This document shows, piece after piece, positions 47,132 through 58,219 of a stretch of DNA of 64,000 nucleotides (position 1 is its first letter; each line of letters opens with the position of its first letter). Location of the stretch: assembly GCA_026874595.1 (NCBI GenBank), contig CM049313.1, positions 52,441,659 through 52,505,658 of the forward strand, in the 5' to 3' direction. The notes below the pieces were generated by a model that was given only the letters and a program-made list of their open reading frames with translations, searched no databases and was not told the origin of the DNA. This stretch comes from Sipunculus nudus (Eukaryota; Annelida; Sipuncula; Golfingiida; Sipunculidae). The position numbers and the translations under genes were made by a program.

Positions 47132-47834
47132 TTTTTTAATTATATTTATTCAGAAAATGTATACATGCATAACGCTTACATACATGGAAACATACAATTA
47201 CATATGTCAGAACATGCACTTACAATACAATGTACTAGACAGTATATGCAGCTATTCTCATTACCTGATACAATCTTATGCATTACACTTAATTCCATAA
47301 GCATGCAACGTCTCTATACCTAACAAAACATGCATCTGCGTAATAACCACTGACGTGCAAACATTTACAAGACATTTTTTATGCAAATTTGCAAGGCCAT
47401 CCTAATATAAAACTTAAGTAAAATAATTTGAAATACATTGTGTTCATCTCATATATTATTTAGTTTACCCCATTTCTTGTAATGTTTATGCAATATTTCT
47501 TTACAATCTGTCATGTATCTTTCTACTTTTTCTGCTTCTTTTAATCTACTTTTAAATACTGCGAATAAAGATGAATGGTGATCCTCTCTGTGTTTATAGA
47601 GGACATATTTATACAATAGGAGAATCTGATTTAACAGCATGTTCATATATAATAACACAAAGAGACATGTTTGGGATGCATAATTCATACTTCTGTAACC
47701 CTGCTTGTAATTTAAAATAAAAGTTCTTACTAACTGTGCAGTGAAAAAATAAATGAATAACAGTTTCATGTTCAATGAAACAAAATGAACACCGTTGGAT
47801 GTCTTTCAACTTCCATTTGAATAAATGTTTATTC
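47132..47834 (-). mobile_element. 5'-truncated LINE with exact 17-bp target duplication
   Basis: ACAACATTGCTATTCTT occurs at 47115-47131 and again at 47835-47851, exactly flanking 703 bp. On the minus strand the insert ends in a short A-run (T-run at 47132-47137), the mark of target-primed reverse transcription. The 5' part codes for the end of a LINE reverse transcriptase and truncation falls exactly at the right-hand duplication. Both duplicates are identical, so the insertion is fairly young. Confidence 0.9.
47449..47834 (-). pseudogene. LINE RT C-terminal zinc-binding fragment
   Basis: The first frame (47836 to 47609) gives KWKLKDIQRCSFCFIEHETV, then IHLFFHC, the CxxC...E...HLF..C module of LINE reverse transcriptases. 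The second frame (to 47449) gives LNQILLLYKYVLYKHRED, then a helical stretch and HYKKWGKLN, the usual C-terminal end of L1/CR1-like elements. The change of frame near 47640 is a frameshift. Catalytic RT motifs are absent because of truncation. Confidence 0.85.
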
Positions 47835-47851
47835 ACAACATTGCTATTCTT

Positions 47852-50290
47852 AAAAAGGGCCGTATGAAGAAAAGCTAAGCTCTGATTCCGCCTATTATAT
47901 GTTCTCGGAGTTAGCTAGAAATAACAAAACAAATTGGTATATAGGTGAATACTTTGCTTTAAGCCATGAAGAAAACCCAATCAAATGAACACACTTTAAC
48001 CTGGCGGAGAATTAGGTAATTTTTGTCAAATTTGTAAATTGTTTCATTAGTTATGCAGGTCTTTCAATAGGAAGAAAATTTTAAGAGTCCGGGACGCTCA
48101 TGAAAAAATGTTGAGTCCCATTTGAGTTTAGAGCGTCCCAAAGGAAGATGGTATATGTGTCCAATTTTGAAGGGATTTGTAAAAATGGAATCCTTTTTGT
48201 ATTTTCGTTGGAGGCAGCCGGTAATAGGCATTGACTGATACGAGATCCTAAAGTCAGAAATTCACCAGTCTATCGGACGCTTGGACCCTCATAAACGAGC
48301 GTCGGTACGAGATCTCGAGCGTCAGAGATGTTAATACCCACGTTTCTGAAAGCCTTGAATATTCCAAACATTAATGATTCATGACAAATTTGGAATTCAT
48401 GGCCACGAGAATACATTTCTTAGAGCACAAAATAAATATATTGCATATAGAAATCTCCTTTTCTAGGGTTACACAATGGACGAAGCGTGCTTCTCCGTTC
48501 CAATTAGGGTCACTTCAGTACCTGGTTTAATGTTTCGTTGAATCATTTATTAAAATAATGTGATAGAATTACGAAAAGAGGTTGGTGCATCACCGGTTAA
48601 TGACCCGAACAGAGCGGGGCTTCAATAGTTAATTAAACTTGTCAGCCTTGCGTTACTCCGCGAGTTTTAATCTAATATAGGGATGCGATATGCGTAATTA
48701 TTTTATATAATTCTTTCTTAATGAATTTTAAGTTGCTGAAGGTAATTACCCCGAAAACTTGATAAACAGTGGGAACACTACCGGTAATATTCGAATCTCC
48801 GTTAAAAGATTTAAAGCTTCCCCCATTTTAAGTTACCCCCAGGAATCTGAAATAAATTCCAAATTGCCTTTGGGGTAAACTATATTTCTAAATGTGTTAA
48901 GTACCTGCCCGCTGATTGAGCAGGATGATAATTACTTATGCTTTTAACTCATAGCATGTTATTTCAAACTGTAGCAACATTTATATAGCATCATTAAATT
49001 TCAAATTATTATCTATATTGACTCATACAGTTCTCCAAAGCACTTTGACATATAACATAAGAAGATACAAAGATTTAACTGATTTTATGAAATTCTGAAG
49101 GCTAAAATCATAATAATTATAAATAAATAGTTGTAAACAAAATACTGATTTTGATCGAGTAAATTGTTTATGTATGCGGTAATCTGTAATCGAATTTCAA
49201 GTTACCTATGGAAGTTATCTAAAAAAATAAAATTTCAAGTAATCCCCAAGTTATCTGAAAGCTATTATATAGTAACACGAAAATTACCGGGGGGCAATCT
49301 AGAAAGGGGGTAATCTGAAATCGCTACACCTTGCTCAACTTAAACCTGATCTTGATAACTGAAATTACTAAGGTTGTTTCTGTGAAAATTAAATCATTTT
49401 AATCTAATTTTGTTGTGCACAAATCTAACTTGCGAAGAGTAAGCTTAATAGGATTCCTGTAGATTTAGCACATCTGAATGGAGAAATTTCGTCAGTTAAG
49501 ACAATTATTTTCTAGTCATTTTCATTTTCTAATCCTGTTAAACGACTGTTGAATAAAAACAGGAAGTCAGGAATAAGCAGAGACGAGAAAATAAGTGTAG
49601 TTGCCTCAAAGCAGGACATAAAGTTATATAATGTTAAAGAAAAACGGAACAAAACAACTTCCACTGCGTAAAGAAGCTAAAACAAGCTGCACCCATGAAC
49701 TGAGGTCGTAAAAGTTAATCCTCATGTTCTCAATCATGTTAGGATTTATAACCTTACAAATATTGTTATTAAATGTGATATAAATATACTCTTACTAGGA
49801 ATGTTATTTTATAATACTCCTGTCAAGTCGACCAAGGTCAAATATACATCTCCATCAGGATTCTGATCAAATATTTTGTATGTACGAACTAAGGAAATGC
49901 ATGAATGTAAGCCCAGAAAGGTATGCATCATTGTTCACGAACTCAATGGTTGCACCACAGGCCATCTATTTCAGCCAGGTATAAGGCGGCCTCTATATAG
50001 AAATAGATGACTCTCGATCGTCTGCGGACGGGATAAAGGATCACGCTATCAAACGATATATAGTTTCAACAAAACATATTATGATTACACAGATTCCCTC
50101 CAAAACCCAGCGTAAAATTCGTCAATAAAGGTCACCCTAACCATAAATAAAACTTGATTATGGTCCGTTAACTCTGTTTATCACTTGTTGTGTTCATTTG
50201 TTAACAGACAAACCAAACAAATCACTAGCCGTCCAGCCAAATGAATATAAAACTAATGACAATTAAAACACAACACTTCACATCTGTCTG
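47852..50290. other. No gene seen
   Basis: AT-rich DNA. The segment at 48790-49330 has several AAGTTA(C/T)C and ATCTGAAA words and C- or G-runs at its two sides; it may be a decayed repeat but I cannot define it. Confidence 0.4.
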
Positions 50291-50295
50291 TGTAA

Positions 50296-50978
50296 TGGGG
50301 CTCTTAGTCCCACTTAGGCGACTCTACAGGCGACTACAGGTGACCAGGCTATCGCCTCATGGTCGCCGGGTAGTCGCCTGTAAGGTCGCCTGAAGTCGCC
50401 CCAAAACGCGTGACCTCGAAGCTGTCGCCTCTGGATTTTCAACATGTTCGAAATTCTCAGGCGACAGCTTTTTTTATCGCCAGTGAGCATAGCCTGTCTT
50501 CTACTGGCGTAGGTGCTGTCGTAGGCTGTCGCCAGCTGACGCGGGTTGTCGTAGGTCTTGTCGTAGGCTGTCGCCAGCTGACGCGGGTTGTCGTGTGTGT
50601 TGTCGCGGGATGTTGTTACTTGAAACAAGGCCCTTCCTTGTCTCCGGCTCCTCACATAGCACATGGTAGAGAATCGTCGAAGCTTGTCGCGGATGGACGT
50701 AGCAAGAATTCTTGTGTCGTAGGTTGTCGCCAGTGTGGTCGTAGGTTGTCGTAGATGTGGTCGTAGGTTGTCGTAGGTGATTGTCCTTTGTCGCGGCGAC
50801 TGTGTCGCCGGTTGTCGGCAGGTTGTCTCAGCTTGTCGTCAGACAATCGCTAGCCATGTGTAGCTTGTCGTAGACTATTTTGGTAGCGGAAATCCTGTCG
50901 CCTGTTTTTCGGCGACTATGAAGCGACAGCGTGGTCGCCTGTAGTCGCCTGTAGAGTCGCTTAAGTGGGACAGCCCCA
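50296..50978 (+). mobile_element. 683-bp TIR element with TAA target duplication (PIF/Harbinger-like)
   Basis: TAA at 50293-50295 and 50979-50981 flank inverted ends: TGGGGCT....TCCCACTTAGGCGACTCTACAGG on the left and, inverted, TGGGGCTGTCCCACTTAAGC, GACTCTACAGGCGACTAC on the right. The inverted ends extend about 70 bp. The interior is filled with GTCGTAGGTTGTCG and GTCGCC words and has no transposase. A 3-bp TAA duplication with G-rich ends fits PIF/Harbinger MITEs. The older copy lies at 44455-44972. Confidence 0.8.
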
Positions 50979-51236
50979 TAACACTCACATACACAAACAC
51001 ACACTATAGTTTGAACAGATATATATGAAATATCATTAAACCTTCCAGTTGACGATTTATCCCATTTACGGATTTCAGTGGCGTCAATTTATCTTCAAGG
51101 ATGGGGGATGACTCGCAGGCGTGGTTGTAATTAAAAATGGGACAACATATATATCTGTTGTTGTCTGTGTTTCTTAATTCAAATGTATTACAATCATGTA
51201 TAAGATTTACAAAAAAATAAGATATTTACACTGACA

Positions 51237-51251
51237 CCCCCCCCCCCCCCC
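51237..51251. repeat. Poly-C tract
   Basis: About 15 C after CACTGACA; the same GTGACA/CTGACA-C-run pattern occurs at 16800. Confidence 0.9.
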
Positions 51252-52395
51252 TTGCTAAAATGTGGGAGATATACATATTACCACCATCACCCTATATAGG
51301 CGACCCAGATGAGTTTGAATCTGCGTGGGCATCAAAGCTTCCGGATATTCACATGTAGCAACATCCCATTGTTATAATCCCATCGTATCATGTTCAAATC
51401 GACAAGGTAGGGTTGTCAAATGAGTGCCCCAAAATGGGTTGTCATAATATCCATTCAACACACCGTCAGGATTGTCATTAATCCTCAATATGGTTGTCGA
51501 ATATATATTTGCCATGGACACCTTTTGGGTAATTATTAATCTATTGGGTAATAATTCTATTTCACAGATTTCACACAACTGTTATTAATGTGTATATTCT
51601 TTTGTACTTATTTTAGTTCACCCTGTGAATTTATGCTCTGGCACACACCGTCCACTATCCTTTGTCCACCGTATCACTATGTTACTAAACATCTCAACAA
51701 CCGCTGCAGCTATCATTATGAAATTTTGCAGACTTTGGATATTCTGTGAAGAATATACAAAAATAGGCTTTCGGGATCTACTATCTACGGGCAGAAACGA
51801 GCTTTCCCTCTTTTTTCCAATATAAATCTTGAAGTATTGGCATTTTGGCTTTCATATCATAGTCAAAAGTTTTAAACAGGAAGGGGAATGAAATTAGTAT
51901 AAATTCAGTCAAATTATTCTTAAGAAGGCGTCTTTGCAGAATTCCAAATGTTGTCAGGATTTGTCATGTGGTTACATACATGATGTAATGTCTGTTTCCA
52001 AATATTTCAGGAACGAATGCAGCCTACAGCACAAAAGTTCAACAAAATATTGAGCAAATGGCTGCTTTTTCATTTTGACCGGCAGATGTTCGTAACTTTT
52101 TACTTGTAGTGTCATAGCTTTTCATTCAAGAGAAACGACATGTCGTTTGAGCTTCTTTCACTTGGTTTGAAAATATTCATTTCAACAGGATTACAAGCGT
52201 AGCCTTTTTGGATAAAGGACAAGTCATCAGGGGGACTGAAAATAGAGAATAATAGAGACGTTATTAGACCTAACTCCATACGAAATGGGCAGTGGTCTCA
52301 CTGTATTCCTTATAATCATTCATTTCACTGAGGGACCGTACCCGCTAGAATTTTGTCCCCCTACTTTGACCTCAGTCACCCGGCTTAGGACACCC
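51252..52395. other. No gene seen; repeat fragment at 51640-51760
   Basis: CACACCGTCCACTATCCTTTG, AACATCTCAACAACCGCTGC and TGAAATTTTGCAG (51640-51740) resemble the body of mollusc repeats that open with 'CGTCCGTC' and ask for 'TGAAATTTTGCA'. The rest is unassigned. Confidence 0.4.
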
Positions 52396-52399
52396 GGGT

Positions 52400-52759
52400 T
52401 TGAGTGTGGCAAATGGCGGCTGTCGGTCGCGTAGTGGAATAATTTGGAAGAAAAACCAATCAAGGTTCAATAAAGGAACACGGATGAGACACGAAAGTAC
52501 AACGATGACATTGTTCAGGCGGGAATGTATGCCTGCGGAGAGGGTTTGGTGGCAATGGGACATGTATCGGCTAACTAAAGAGAGAAATAACGCTTTTTTG
52601 CGACCACGCCCGAACCCGCAAAATATGATAGGATTCAATGAAAGGAATGCTATGAGACCACTGCGTGGAGGAGTTTACCTTAGACCGTTCTCTCGTGGCT
52701 TTAGAATGACCCTTTCACCCACTACAGGGTCCATTACGTATAAAAGTGATGATACATAA
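52400..52759 (+). other. Unrecognised 119-codon open frame
   Basis: The frame is arginine-, asparagine- and methionine-rich, with two adjacent tryptophans (VWWQWDMYRL) and a proline/arginine stretch (RPRPNPQN). The local GC content is above that of the flanks. I recognise no domain, signal peptide or membrane segment. No splice sites or neighbours support a gene. It could be an exon, a fragment of an unknown element or chance. Confidence 0.2.
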
Positions 52760-52965
52760 GAACTGCCAAGGTAAACTGCCAATACCATGTCAAAGATTTT
52801 GTTATACCCAACATAACAACTGCTGCTACAACATTACGGCTGTTCAAACATCGAAATATACGTTTTATTTAAACACATGGATTGTTGAGTCCTCGAACTG
52901 AAAATAAATTATTGTCAAGCTTAATTCATTCTTGTAAAACATTTATATATATATAAATATATATT

Positions 52966-52998
<33 letters not shown>

Positions 52999-55900
52999 AT
53001 ATAAATATATATATAATCTTTTTTAAGATATCGAGTTTTAAATAAGTGAAATATCTAAAAATATATGTCAGTTATATGAGTTTATATTATTTAAATACAA
53101 TATATAACAAGCAATATCAAACCCGTTATGAAAACTGAAAAATTTAAATGAGTATACACACTTCATAAAATAAAGCATGTTTCATCAGCTATTTTAAAGT
53201 CAAATGAAACATAAATTTTAAATAATAAAAGATTTTGTATGATTTTATATTAATCATATCCTAGATAAATCTGATTCAGATGTGTCTAATATTTTGTAGG
53301 TTAACGTCGAATGATCAAAAATTAATTCTAGGGGAGAGGGAACACTGCAGCGAACGGATTAAATCCTCTGCCTTAGATAAAGTTCGTGTGACATAGCGAA
53401 CAGGCAAGATCTGACTCTTGTTCAGAATTATTGTCGTTGGGGATTGTCAGCGGAGGTTTCGCTTAGAAAATATGTAATTTTTAAATCATAGAGGATTAAA
53501 TCAGCCAGGAACCCCATCAGTTTCGTTCAATCCACACACACGATTTGCATCCCTTCTTTCACTCTCATTAACGTAATTTCTCATTTTAATTGATTTACTA
53601 TTTCTCTTCTGGGCCTTATCAATAGCTAAATCAATGCTATTCTCACGGGTATAAAAATGTTGGTCCGGCTCTCCCTAATTTGCAATAACAGCATTTCCCG
53701 TGACTAATAATGAAATTATAATGTAAAAAAGTGCACGTTGATGATTGAACATATTATTGTTCAGTTCATGGCGTTTTTAGATGATAACAATCACAGTAAG
53801 AGTTTAGCTACACATGATCCGTTTGAAAGAAAGTGAAATTAGTTGTTGTTGTATTATTTTTTTAAATTCATTAATCTGAATTGATATGGATTCCGTATAC
53901 TTTGGAGGGTTATAATTCCTGTCAATTTTTTTAAAGAGTCTTAATTTCCCCAGGACCGAGGGAGCAGAGTTGACACACGAACATGTGATGACCAGATTTA
54001 AATAACAGCATCACGGCTACCAGGGACAACCTGCAAAATCATCATAGATTATAAGTACAGGCCACCAGGGAAACCCCTGGGCGGCTGATTTCAGGGAACT
54101 GGGTGTCAACAATGTAGGCTGAAATCACCATTCTTAACCAAGAAGCAACGTCCAGCTACTTCATGGAAAAATATAGAAAAGGCCATGCATATCTCCCAAC
54201 TCCGCTTCCCTTCACAATAAAGGATGGCCTTGTAAATGTAAATAATTTTATATAAAAAATGATAAAGCTCCAACCAGTCTATACCATGCATATAATTCCT
54301 CAAGCAGACTCCAGTAAAAAGCCGCTTGGGTATTTTAATTTGTATGCTTTCTTGATAAATCAGTGATACACCAAATTTGACTCCATTCTTTGATTTATTT
54401 AACATGGTTGTGGGTTTTGCCGAGTGAAATACACACATGTGCTTTCATGTAAATGCGTCTGTTGGCATACTACCTGATGCAATTCCAAAAACAGATTCTC
54501 ATCCAGCCGACACATGGTCATGATCGTGAGATGTTTGTTTACAAACATCAAGATTGTTCGTGGCAGCGTCTTCATGCCTTCTTTAAACATGCGGTCAAGT
54601 GGAAGGAATGAAGTATTTACCTTCACTAATCTGTCGTCGTTATACGCACTTTAGAAAGCGCTTTAGCTACATTTAACAGTCCTGGTTTTAGGACCAGATC
54701 CGCCCGAGAGGGAGAGGGAGGGAAATAAAAAAAATCATGATGTTGGGTTTTCAGTCTTCAATGTAAATGTACCATGGCAGACAGAATCGCTCTGCATTTT
54801 GACAGGTATGTTTGACCTTAGGTTACTATAGTGAAAACGGTAACAAAGGCGCCAGCTGGTATGGAATGGTCGTGCATGTGACATTTTGGCTGATTGCTCA
54901 CGTTGTGTCCTGTAACAATCACACCGCACAGAGAAAAATGAACCAAAAAAAAAGAAGATTAAACTCAGAAGCCACAATACGCCCATTACACTGTACAAGA
55001 TGTTAAGGATATCAATTTTTTTCAGGGTATATGCCATCCTAAATATTCAATCATCGGAATGGATGGAAATTACAAAAAAAAGTCAATAACTTGCTAACGG
55101 TCTCTGCGCAAAATGTTTAAGGATTTCGTGATTGATCGCATAATCAAATATCCATTTTTTCCACCTAATCTCAATGAAATCCAGTTGAAAAGATAAGCTA
55201 TCCCTGTCATTTATATAATTCTACTATATATTTGAAACATGGGGTATATAATTTATAAGCAATATATTTGATTTATCAACTAGTACTATAAAAAAAACTT
55301 GTACAGTGGCCTACGATTTTCTTGCCAAGGTATTACCGAAAATTTAGTTTATAAATATATGAAAAGGGAATATAGCCCTGTGTATAAAAAGAAGAAGAAG
55401 AAATATGCCTGTAAGTGAAATGATATTTCTGATTATTTGATTAAACTAACCAACCTATCAACGAAACATATACTAGGGTATATTTTAAGTTCCTCGTCAA
55501 CTTAAAATGCAGCCGATATATATATTTATTATTTCAGGTCCATGCATTTACAAAGAAGTTAAAGGTCAAGAAAAAAGGCCATTATGGTAAGGGAACTTTT
55601 ATTATATGATTTAACCATAACCATTTGATCTTGAGTGTGTGTACATATATATATATTTATTTAAGTTTATATATTCATATAGATTATATTCTGATATGAA
55701 TATTATGAATGAACAAGATATAAATACAAAACAGGGGTCACAGTTAAAATATAAGAAAATCAGTCTAAGGATCTTTGGTATTTGAAAAGTGAGATACACA
55801 ACGAGCTTTCATTTATGGTAAGTGTCGGATGAACCGAGAATAACCGAGTGGCAATTAAAGTATCTACAGGAAGCGTTAGATGGTTTCCTGAATATGCATG

Positions 55901-56095
55901 ACTGCTTTGAGAATTATTTCTATATGTGCAAGTAAATATTTGGGTTTTTTTCTTAAATATAGGTGCATTAGGTTAGGCAACCTTCATTCGATCCTTTCTA
56001 ATTTCTCGGGAAACCCTGGCAAGTCGGTCTCTTTCTTAAGTGATAGCATTAGTCTGTTCCCTTACAGAATTTTAGAAAATGTCCATATTTAAAGT
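52760..56095. other. No gene seen; AT-rich palindromic run at 52943-53017
   Basis: 52943-53017 is made only of A and T, arranged as AT runs broken by TATAAATATATATTTATATA, so it is self-complementary. Elsewhere only short frames occur, and there is a purine-rich stretch near 54705-54722 (GAGAGGGAGAGGGAGGG). Confidence 0.5.
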
Positions 56096-57513
56096 CCTCG
56101 AGACAAATCGTGTTAATGCATGACATACAGTCTTTTCAGGGGTAATGAAGGGTGCTGAATCCGAATCTGCCGTATGACCAGCGCGCAAACGATGGCAAAT
56201 GCCTCAAAATTGATGGTTTCCATGGCAACCTTGGATAATTTTGCAGTAATGATGATGTTTAAGAAAACGGCTATAACTTGGTTAATTTTAAACAAAAATC
56301 ATTTGAATAAACTGCAAAATGTTGCAAACTGAAATATTTCTCCTTTAGGTGTAGTGTTATGACATTACAGAATTTGCATATTATGCTGTATGCAAATACA
56401 TGCAAATTGTGGGTTAAAATTTCCTCTTTTTTATTAAAACATATCTTTAAATCCATTTGTCTTTTAAAATACAACATCCCTTAGCTTTTAATCTATTCAA
56501 TTAAAATGCAAATTGATATAGAAAAAAGTTAAGAGTATTTTTTTTATTTCCATATCATATTTGGATAAAAATGAATATTCATGTCACCCTATCACAATAT
56601 CATTTACCAGGTCATTTCACAGGCCATGTTTAGACATGGATATATTCTGAGGCCACCAATGCATTCGAGAGCTTTCCTCAGAATACAGAGTGTTCCTAGA
56701 ATCTTTTACCTGTTGAACAAACGATGATTTTTTTCACTTTTGTCAGTATAATTTGCATATTTTGCATAAATTTGCATAATTAAGCAGATGATCGGTTATC
56801 CATTAAATTCATTCTAAAATATGTGATATGATAACTTAAAAGTTATACTTTTTGCAAGTGTTTTAGTTTCTATTTTATTAAGGTAAGTTTAATTTGCAAA
56901 TTGAATGTTTAATGGTATGGATCCATAAAGTATAGAGGAATTTTAGGAGTAAATTAATATTTATGGTAGATATTCTAACCCGCACCGGCTGTCAATCATG
57001 CTGAGCCATAAGGACCGAAATCTGCCCATCCTTCTTGCCAAAAAAATTAGCACAAATTCGTAACCATCCTATTTCATTGTAAGCTATTGTTCTTAATCAA
57101 AACCTGTAGTATACCCAACTCGAAAATGGCTGGAAACGGCTAAAAACTGATGGTTTCCATGGCAACATATTCGAATTTTACAATAATGATAATTTTAAAG
57201 AAAATCTTATAATTATGTTGGTTTTATACATGAAACTTTTAAATAAACACCTAAATGCAACACACTGAACTGTTCTGCTTTAGGTGTATTTCTGTGACAA
57301 CGCATGATTTGCATACTATGAGATATGCAAATATATGCATACTGTTTTGAAAAAAATGGCATACGTTTATGTTTAATCATATTTTTAAAGAGCGACATCA
57401 TTCATAATAAAACTTCATTCAGCATGCAATTTACATTTGGAAAAGGACCCATAAAGAGAATAACAAAGTTATGTTTGTTCCCATGTTGTGTATCTGATAT
57501 TTACATACCATGA
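56096..57513 (+). repeat. Left long inverted arm
   Basis: It pairs with 61996-63402. It contains two diverged copies of a ~400-bp subunit starting at GATGGTTTCCATGGCAAC (56213 and 57150). These are followed in each by TAATGATGAT-like, AATAAAC..CAAAATG, CTTTAGGTGTA, ACA..ATTTGCATA and ATATGCAAATA words. Frames within it are not genes. Confidence 0.9.
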
Positions 57514-57784
57514 ATAATCATTAACACTTACATTTAATCCCCCTTTCAAGACAAGTGATTATTTCTGTAACTGGCTAATTTCTGTGTTAGCTTTTTTAAC
57601 ATTTACAAATTACCCTCCTGTATTAAGTCCCGTAGTGGTGCAATGTAATAACTTTAGAAGCAAAGATGCTTTTAAATTACAAAACATTTTACTATTCTGT
57701 TATCTTAATGTTTAGTTCAAATATATAGAATATATAGAATAAATAAAGGAAATTATTCATATACTTAATATTCATCTCACTGAA

Positions 57785-58219
57785 CTAACCCCTCCAGATA
57801 AACTAGTACTTGTAGTATCGAAAGGTGGGGGGGGGGGGTTCATGAAGCAACAACTGTCAAGTCATCTGATCCAGACCTTGATGTCTCATCTCTTAGGGCT
57901 GACCATGAATAGGCTGATACCAGGCTGATTTTACATTGTACTCATGCTAATGTGGACACTTTAGTTGTGTAAGGGCGTTATACAGTGATGCTTCTCCTGC
58001 TCTTGGCAAACTTTGATAAGATACGATGTACAGGACTCTTCATGAAAGCTGGTACTTCGACCGCTCAAAAATATATACCAGTACACCACATTCTCAAGTT
58101 GCTCTGTGAGAATCAAGTACGCACACTGCTTGGATTTTATGCCGTTACTGGCTGTGATAGTGTGTCTCAAATCAGTGGCTATGGTAAGAAAAAAGCATGG
58201 GATTTTTTTTCCAAGGACA
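57785..58219 (+). pseudogene. Transposon protein with XPG/FEN-like core, N-terminal part
   Basis: From 57785 the frame reads PPDKLVLVVSKGG, then a G-run disturbs it. From 57841 it continues through SLRADHE, TAG, ADTRLILHC; the intact family has HEEADTR here, so the stop at 57910 replaces a glutamate. A TAA follows at 57970, then MLLLLLANFDK, KYIPVHHIL, and AVTGCDSVSQ with GYGKKKAW (58141-58200). The series EEAD...DTDV...TGCD...GxGKK parallels the acidic residues and helix-hairpin-helix of XPG/FEN nucleases (EAEA, DSD, LLGCDY, GIGPK). I infer a FEN-fold nuclease of a DNA transposon. It is dead: two stops, and the aspartate positions after HCTHANVDTLVV are lost. Confidence 0.7.

Noticed and set aside
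50314-50754. Frames of 114-116 codons on both strands
   Set aside because: Both arise from the GTCGTAGGTTGTCG-rich interior of a MITE; overlapping open frames on opposite strands show low complexity, not coding.
52943-53017. Replication origin or matrix-attachment site
   Set aside because: A/T-only palindromic DNA can act so, but nothing in the sequence distinguishes it from the other (AT)n tracts.
54106-54438. 110-codon minus-strand frame
   Set aside because: No recognisable domain and no support from neighbours; length is within the background for this much sequence.
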